Shown piece by piece: positions 58,072 through 64,000 of a stretch of DNA of 64,000 nucleotides. The DNA comes from an uncultured Pelagibacteraceae bacterium. Its GTDB lineage: Bacteria > Pseudomonadota > Alphaproteobacteria > Pelagibacterales > Pelagibacteraceae. How positions within the stretch are numbered: position 1 is the stretch's first letter; every line of letters begins with the position of its first letter. Under the pieces are notes generated by a model, which was given only the letters and a program-made list of their open reading frames with translations, was not told the origin of the DNA and ran no database searches. The stretch covers positions 1 to 64,000 of the forward strand of contig CACJXK010000003.1 of the NCBI GenBank assembly GCA_902597335.1. Reading direction: 5' to 3'. A program made the translations under genes and the position numbers.

Positions 58072-58886
58072 AATTTTCTCCTTTTAGTTATAGGTTTTAG
58101 TAAACTCTTAATTTTAATGTGAATATTTTTATTTGAAGATGCAAGAATATTACCTGCAAATTTGGCATCCCTATTATCAATTGTTGAAACAATTCCACCT
58201 GATGCATTGATAATTGGTATTAAAGGATGAATATCCCAAATTTTATTACTGCATTGAAACACAACATCAAGCTTACCTTCGCAAACCTGTGCATAAGACA
58301 AAGCATCAGAACAAGGAAATTGCATTAAATTCAAAAATTTTGTAATTTTTTTTTGTTTATTTAAAGAAATTGCACCATGTAAACCTGCTGCTAATTTTAA
58401 ATCTTTAAATTTAGCTTTTTTATTTACGCTAATTTTTTTTCTTTTATTGTTTTCAACTACATATGCAACTTTATCAGATTGGTTGTAATAATATTTTTTG
58501 AGTATTGGAAAATTAGCCAAACCATAAATTGGATTACCTTTATAATTCAATGAAATTAAATTACTCCACGTTGGACTTCCAATTACGAAAGATCGTGTTC
58601 CATCGATTGGATCAATAACCCACGAGTAATCACTTTTTGATTTTTTATATCCAAATTCCTCACCAATGATTTCATGATCTGGAAACTTTTTATTTATCTT
58701 AAACCTTATAAATTTTTCAAATGCTTTGTCTGCTGTAGTAACGGGGTCATATCCTTTACCCTTGATTTTATTTTGAACTTTAAATTTCTTACTCAATTTG
58801 TAGTAATAAAACTTGGATAGATCTTTAGCCAGCTGGTTTAAAAATCTAGGATATGCATTATTATTTGAAATAATTTTTTTGTTCAT
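58068..58886 (-). CDS. hisN: Inositol monophosphatase family, histidinol-phosphatase-like
   Basis: DPVTTADKAFEKFIR; EEFGY; WVIDPIDGTRSFVIG; WDIHPLIPIINASGG. Confidence 0.82.
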   Translation of the reverse strand: MNKKIISNNNAYPRFLNQLAKDLSKFYYYKLSKKFKVQNKIKGKGYDPVTTADKAFEKFIRFKINKKFPDHEIIGEEFGYKKSKSDYSWVIDPIDGTRSFVIGSPTWSNLISLNYKGNPIYGLANFPILKKYYYNQSDKVAYVVENNKRKKISVNKKAKFKDLKLAAGLHGAISLNKQKKITKFLNLMQFPCSDALSYAQVCEGKLDVVFQCSNKIWDIHPLIPIINASGGIVSTIDNRDAKFAGNILASSNKNIHIKIKSLLKPITKRRKL

Positions 58887-58952
58887 TTTAAGGAAGTACT
58901 ATTTTATTTATCTTGATTAAAGATAAATATAAATTATTTTTAAAAAAGTCAT

Positions 58953-60056
58953 ATGAATATAGAAGTTGAAAATAATAGAATTTTCTTCAACGATGGTAAT
59001 AATAGACAAGAAATTCACCCATTCTGGCTTAGAGAAAGAGTTGAAAATAAAGAGTTCTTAGACGAAATCACACAACAAAGATTATTTGATCCCAGTAATT
59101 TGCAGACCGATATTTTAATAGAAAAAGTAAAATTAGAAAATGATGAATTAGAAATAAATTTCAATGATGGCGTCAAATCATATCTAAAAGTAAGCAATAT
59201 TATTAATGAGTATACTGATCAAAAAATGATCATGAGCTCTATAGAAAAAATTAAATGGGACTCTAATTTAAAAAATTTAAAAAACTTCATCTACAAAGAT
59301 GATATTAGTGAAACTAAGGAAATGTATGACTTGCTTGTTTCTTTTTATCAATATGGATTTGTGATTATTAAAAATGTTCCAACTAAAAATAATTTCATAA
59401 TAAGTTTTGCTAATTCTATTGGTAGTGTCAGAAGAACAAATTTTGGAGAGTTTTTTAATGTTAGATCAATACCTAACCCTAATGATTTAGCTTATACATC
59501 TTATAATTTGGCTCCTCATACGGATAACCCTTATAGAATACCAGTGCCATGTATTCAACTTCTTCATTGTATTGAAAACGAAGTATCTGGTGGCCTATCA
59601 ACTCTTGTTGATGGTTACACTGTAACAGAAGATTTAAAAAATGAATTTAAAGAGTTCTATGAAATTCTTACCAAGACAAAAGTTAAATTTAAATTTATTG
59701 ATAAAGAAGTCATATTAGAAGATTGGTCTGAACTTATAAAGTTAGATGAAAAAAAAGAGTTTAAACAAGTGAGATTTAGCCCTAGACTAGATTATGTGCC
59801 AATATTAAATAAGAAAGATTTAGATTTATATTACAAAGCCAGAAACAAACTTTCAGAATTTTATAATTCAGATAAATATAGAATAGAATTTAAATTAAAT
59901 CGTGGTGATTTATTAATGATGGACAATTATAGATTGCTTCATGGTAGAACTAGTTTCGACTCTAATGAAGGAAATAGATTTCTTCAGGGGTGCTACATTG
60001 ATTATGATAGTACTGAGGGAAAGATAAGACACCTAAAAAGAAAATTTAATATCTAA
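58953..60056 (+). CDS. Gamma-butyrobetaine/trimethyllysine dioxygenase-like (DUF971 + TauD)
   Basis: HPFWLRER N-terminal domain; APHTDNPYRIPVPCIQLLHC HxD; LLHGRTSFD. Confidence 0.85.
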   Translation: MNIEVENNRIFFNDGNNRQEIHPFWLRERVENKEFLDEITQQRLFDPSNLQTDILIEKVKLENDELEINFNDGVKSYLKVSNIINEYTDQKMIMSSIEKIKWDSNLKNLKNFIYKDDISETKEMYDLLVSFYQYGFVIIKNVPTKNNFIISFANSIGSVRRTNFGEFFNVRSIPNPNDLAYTSYNLAPHTDNPYRIPVPCIQLLHCIENEVSGGLSTLVDGYTVTEDLKNEFKEFYEILTKTKVKFKFIDKEVILEDWSELIKLDEKKEFKQVRFSPRLDYVPILNKKDLDLYYKARNKLSEFYNSDKYRIEFKLNRGDLLMMDNYRLLHGRTSFDSNEGNRFLQGCYIDYDSTEGKIRHLKRKFNI

Positions 60057-60057
60057 A

Positions 60058-60765
60058 TTATCCAAGATTTTGCATAAATGGAATATATTCTAGTAGGTAA
60101 TACCCTAAAGCTTGAAGTTGATTTGTAATCATTAATACTCCAGTAATCAAAAGTAGAGAGCCCCCTGTTTTATTTATAATATTCATTTTTGTTTTTAAAT
60201 TTTTAGAAAAAATCATAAATCTTTGTATTAAATATCCTGATAAAATAAATGGTAAAGCAAGGCCTAATGAATAAAATGATAAAAGTAAAATTCCTTTATT
60301 TATGCTTTCCTCTGTAGATGCTATTGCTAATATTGATCCAAGAATAGGTCCAATGCAAGGTGTCCAACCAAAACCAAATGCCATACCAACTAAAATTGAA
60401 CTAAATATCCCTGATTTTTTATCTGCTTGAAACCTTTTTTCGTAATTTAAAAACTTTAAATTAATCACACCTATAATTTGAAGTGAGAAAACTATAATAA
60501 TTGTGCCTGCAACAATTCTTAGAGTATTAGAGTTGTCTAGCACTAATGATCCTAAAAACGTTGCTGTTGCTCCAAAACTAATAAAAACAATTGAAAATCC
60601 GACAGTAAAAAGAACTATTGGAAATAAATTTATACTCTTTTTTTCAAGTAGTTCGCTAAGAGTTGAGCCAGATATATATGAGATATATCCTGGAATAAGT
60701 GGCAATACGCAAGGGGATAAAAAACTTATTAAACCTGCGCTAAATGCAAGAAATATTTCTATCAT
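60058..60765 (-). CDS. ccdA: Cytochrome c biogenesis protein CcdA
   Basis: AGLISFLSPCVLPLIPGYISYISG; GWTPCIGPILGSIL. Confidence 0.93.
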   Translation of the reverse strand: MIEIFLAFSAGLISFLSPCVLPLIPGYISYISGSTLSELLEKKSINLFPIVLFTVGFSIVFISFGATATFLGSLVLDNSNTLRIVAGTIIIVFSLQIIGVINLKFLNYEKRFQADKKSGIFSSILVGMAFGFGWTPCIGPILGSILAIASTEESINKGILLLSFYSLGLALPFILSGYLIQRFMIFSKNLKTKMNIINKTGGSLLLITGVLMITNQLQALGYYLLEYIPFMQNLG

Positions 60766-63452
60766 TATCCTGTATTTTTAATCGCTGCAGAAATTCCTGC
60801 AATGGATGTCATCATCGCATCATCAAGTAACTTTTTAGTTATTTTATTTAATTTCTTTTGTTTTTGTTTTTTCATAACAGTTACTTGTAAAACATTAAGT
60901 ATTTCCGAGTAAATATTTCTAATAATTGCAGGTCCTCGGAAAGCTTTCCTTTGTTTGAGTATTTCTTTAGGAGTAATATCATGATTTAATTTTTTTACTG
61001 CATTAAACTGAAATCTTAGCTTGTCCCCTACTCTAATTAATTTATGGTCAGCGAGATTTTTTTCATAGATTTTTGAAATTTCAGGATCAACTTTTGATAA
61101 GACCATGTCTAATAAGTCCATAGTAGAGTTAAAATACGGCCAGTTTTTTTCCATATCTGTTAAGGTTTTTCTAAATTTTTTAATCGATGAATACCTTAAA
61201 GCTTCAGCAGTTCCCAACCAGGCAGGCAACATCAATCTTATTTGTGTCCAAGCAAAGACCCAAGGTATGGCTCTCAAACTATTAATATTATCCACATTCT
61301 TTCTTTTGGATGGTCTTGATCCTATTGATAGTTTTCCCAGAGCCATATGTGGTGTAACAGTTTTAAAATATCTAATAAAGTCAGAGGTTTGATTTATATT
61401 TTTTCTATATGAGCTAGTTGAGATATTTGACATACCTTGTATTAGATTTCTCCATTCTTTTTTTGGGTTTGGTGGTGGATTTAAAGTTGCCTCCATAACA
61501 GAGCCAATATAACTACACAAATTATACTTTGCTAAAGGCTCATATCCATACTTTTGTTGTATTACTTCACCTTGATCTGTAATTCTTATTTTTCCATTAA
61601 CAGAATATGGTGGCTGTGATCTTAAAGTCGCTTGAATAGGTCCTCCCCCCCGACCTGCAGAACCACCTCTTCCATGAAAAAATGTAACATTAATTTTATA
61701 TTTTTTTGCTAATCTTATAATTTCTTCTTGTAATTTATATTGATGCCAACTAGCCGACAATTTTCCTGCATCTTTACTAGAGTCAGAATACCCAATCATA
61801 ATTTCTTGTTTATTTTGTATATATTTTCGATACCATTTTAATGAAAATAATTTTTCCATTATTTCTTTACCATTTATTAAATCTTCTAATGTTTCAAATA
61901 AAGGAACTACTCTTAACTTGCTTTTTATATTCGCCTCTTTTTGTAAAAACATTACTGATAAAATATCTGATGCACTTGATGTCATTGATATTACGTACGC
62001 CCCTAAACACTCTTTTGGTTGACTTGCCAAGACTTTAAAGGTGGACCAAACCTCTTTGTTTTCCTTATTTCTGAAAACAAAATTGTTAACTATATTTTTT
62101 CCTGTAATTCTTTTTGATAAATACTTAATTTTTTCAACCTCACTCCAAGAGTTATAATTTTGCCTAGATTTTCTTTTAATAAACTCATTCATTAATTGGG
62201 AATGTCTAGAAGACTCTTGTCTTATATCTAGTCTTGCAAGATTAATTCCAAAACATTTTGCTCTTCTCATTAAATCAAGCAACTCACCACTAGCAATATT
62301 TTCGTTCTGGTTTTGCTCTAAAGACTCTCTAACTACTCTTAAGGGCTTTAAAATTTCTTCTCTTTCAGAAAGAAGTTTTTTTTCATTTAATGGTTTATCG
62401 TAATTAAGATGTTGTTCTATTTCTCTATGGGTAAATCTGAGTTTATCCCTTAATGGTCTTAGATAAACTCTATATGGCTCAAAAGTTTTTCCTGTAGATT
62501 TTAATATTTTGTTAGAACATTTTTCCATAGAGTAAGATCTAATTAGTTTTGTTAAAGATTTTTCGTAAAGTTTGGCAGCTTCCCATCTTGATAAAAGAAT
62601 AACTCTCTCAGTTACCTTAGAAGTTACATAAGGATTTCCATCTCTGTCACCTCCCATCCATGATCCAAATTCAATTGGATTGAAATTTTTTGGAAGTCCT
62701 TTACCCATATTTTTTTCAAAAATTTGATTTAACCTTCTATACACTTTAGGAATTGTATCCCATAAACTATCTTCAATAATTGCCAACCCCCATCTTGCCT
62801 CCTCTGCAGGTGTAGGTCTCGATCTTTTAATTTCATCTGTATTCCAAATAATTGTAATTTCATCGTACAATTTCTTATCTAAAATTTTTAATTTTGATGG
62901 AAAATTACTTAAAAGAATTCTTTGTTCAAGAATCTCTGTCAGCGTATGATATTTTTGAATTAAGGTTCTTCTTTTTACTTCTGTTGGATGAGCTGTTAAT
63001 ACTATTCCAATATTTAAGCTTTTTGCAATATTATAAATTCTATTATTTGAAATTTTTTTATTTTTAAAAAAATTTTCGAAAATTTCCTCTATAAAAATAT
63101 TTTGAAATTTTTTGTTTGATTTTACATTTTCATATTGATCTAGAGTTCTGGATGCATCTATTGATTCTGCTAAATTATAAAAATTCATAAAATGATTAAA
63201 TGCTCTTGTTAATTTAAATAAAGACTGTGGACTAAGTTTATTAACTTCTTTTAGAATTTTCTTAAATGGGTCTTTTCTACTTTTATTTGCAACATTTGCC
63301 TTTGATAAGAGTCTAATCTTTTCAACTAAATTAAAAAATTTTAAACCCTCTTGTTTCTTTATTACTTTACCAAGAATATTACCTAAATGTCTGACATCAT
63401 CTCTAAGTGATTTTGTGGGAATTCTTTCATAGTAAAGATCTCTTTTTAACAT
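60765..63452 (-). CDS. ppc: Phosphoenolpyruvate carboxylase
   Basis: TAHPTEVKRRTL; GSWMGGDRDGNPYVT; FFHGRGGSAGRGGGP. Confidence 0.97.
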   Translation of the reverse strand: MLKRDLYYERIPTKSLRDDVRHLGNILGKVIKKQEGLKFFNLVEKIRLLSKANVANKSRKDPFKKILKEVNKLSPQSLFKLTRAFNHFMNFYNLAESIDASRTLDQYENVKSNKKFQNIFIEEIFENFFKNKKISNNRIYNIAKSLNIGIVLTAHPTEVKRRTLIQKYHTLTEILEQRILLSNFPSKLKILDKKLYDEITIIWNTDEIKRSRPTPAEEARWGLAIIEDSLWDTIPKVYRRLNQIFEKNMGKGLPKNFNPIEFGSWMGGDRDGNPYVTSKVTERVILLSRWEAAKLYEKSLTKLIRSYSMEKCSNKILKSTGKTFEPYRVYLRPLRDKLRFTHREIEQHLNYDKPLNEKKLLSEREEILKPLRVVRESLEQNQNENIASGELLDLMRRAKCFGINLARLDIRQESSRHSQLMNEFIKRKSRQNYNSWSEVEKIKYLSKRITGKNIVNNFVFRNKENKEVWSTFKVLASQPKECLGAYVISMTSSASDILSVMFLQKEANIKSKLRVVPLFETLEDLINGKEIMEKLFSLKWYRKYIQNKQEIMIGYSDSSKDAGKLSASWHQYKLQEEIIRLAKKYKINVTFFHGRGGSAGRGGGPIQATLRSQPPYSVNGKIRITDQGEVIQQKYGYEPLAKYNLCSYIGSVMEATLNPPPNPKKEWRNLIQGMSNISTSSYRKNINQTSDFIRYFKTVTPHMALGKLSIGSRPSKRKNVDNINSLRAIPWVFAWTQIRLMLPAWLGTAEALRYSSIKKFRKTLTDMEKNWPYFNSTMDLLDMVLSKVDPEISKIYEKNLADHKLIRVGDKLRFQFNAVKKLNHDITPKEILKQRKAFRGPAIIRNIYSEILNVLQVTVMKKQKQKKLNKITKKLLDDAMMTSIAGISAAIKNTG

Positions 63453-64000
63453 AATTAAAAGTAAATTTTTTTTGATTTATACCTTTCGCATTTGTTTCTA
63501 TCTTAAATAAACTTCCTGAAAATATAAATTTTTTAATTTCATTTTTTTTCATACCTTTTAAAGCTGAAGTTACAAATAATTCTGAGTTATTTTTACCTCC
63601 AAATGCACAGTTGGTTATATTTTTAGCGGGTAATTTAACTTTGTGTAATATTTTTCCTGATTTACTAAAGACCGATATACATGCTCCATGATAATGGCAA
63701 ACCCACAGATTTTTATTTTTATCTAAAGTCATTCCATCAGGTACTCCTTGATTCTTTGTAAACTTTTTAAATATTTTTTTTTTAATCATGTTTAAATTTC
63801 TGTTTACTTTTATTTTGTAAATAGTCCTTTTCCTACTATCTGTATGATAAAAATTGTTGCTATCTATAAATGCTGGACCATTAGTTATGTAATAACTGGT
63901 ATCAACTTTTTTTAAATTTAATTTTTTATCAAGGCAATATAATGATCCATTTGTCAAATTTCTTTCAGGATTATCCATAGTGCCAAACCATAGTCTACCT
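63427..64000 (-). CDS. SMP-30/gluconolactonase/LRE family protein, 5' end beyond window
   Basis: RLWFGTMDNPER...VPDGMTLDKNKNLWVCHYHGACI...TNCAFGG. Confidence 0.85.
   Translation of the reverse strand, partial: GRLWFGTMDNPERNLTNGSLYCLDKKLNLKKVDTSYYITNGPAFIDSNNFYHTDSRKRTIYKIKVNRNLNMIKKKIFKKFTKNQGVPDGMTLDKNKNLWVCHYHGACISVFSKSGKILHKVKLPAKNITNCAFGGKNNSELFVTSALKGMKKNEIKKFIFSGSLFKIETNAKGINQKKFTFNYVKKRSLL

Noticed and set aside
1-64000. CRISPR arrays, prophage, transposons, tRNA/rRNA genes
   Set aside because: Looked for direct-repeat arrays, transposase/integrase motifs and tRNA/rRNA signatures; none seen.

Overview
Low-GC, gene-dense, streamlined alphaproteobacterial chromosome segment. Gene content and style suggest a SAR11/Pelagibacterales-like genome (inference from protein families and compactness, not from a database search). 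No rRNA, tRNA, CRISPR array, transposase or phage module was found. Recognisable blocks: partial metC; mnmA; recX; bcp; amtB; HU; rseP; a TPP riboswitch with a thiV-like symporter; a YbbA/YbbP/TesA-like block; taurine genes (ald, tpa, tauABC); a TRAP transporter with aldehyde dehydrogenase, epoxide hydrolase and Ldh2-like genes and a nearby double-wHTH regulator; a BASS transporter, phosphotransacetylase and HpsN-like dehydrogenase; an ABC importer with double-NTF2, cupin and MetE-like proteins; proXWV; a persulfide dioxygenase/cysE/cysK locus; a run of about ten tiny alpha+beta-barrel/NTF2/cupredoxin proteins; BBOX-like dioxygenase; ccdA; ppc. Most interesting signals: (1) an unlisted 36-aa polycysteine mini-ORF (CxCxx repeats plus CCC tail) just upstream of cysE-cysK; (2) the 52.9-57.3 kb array of mini-proteins; (3) the 33.5-42.7 kb uncharacterised import/catabolic locus; (4) intercistronic hairpins after the solute-binding-protein gene in all four SBP-containing transporter operons; (5) a double-wHTH regulator with a DNA motif shared with the TRAP/aldehyde dehydrogenase promoter; (6) two SMR-like proteins lacking the essential Glu; (7) a GC-rich palindrome in-frame in a HAD gene.
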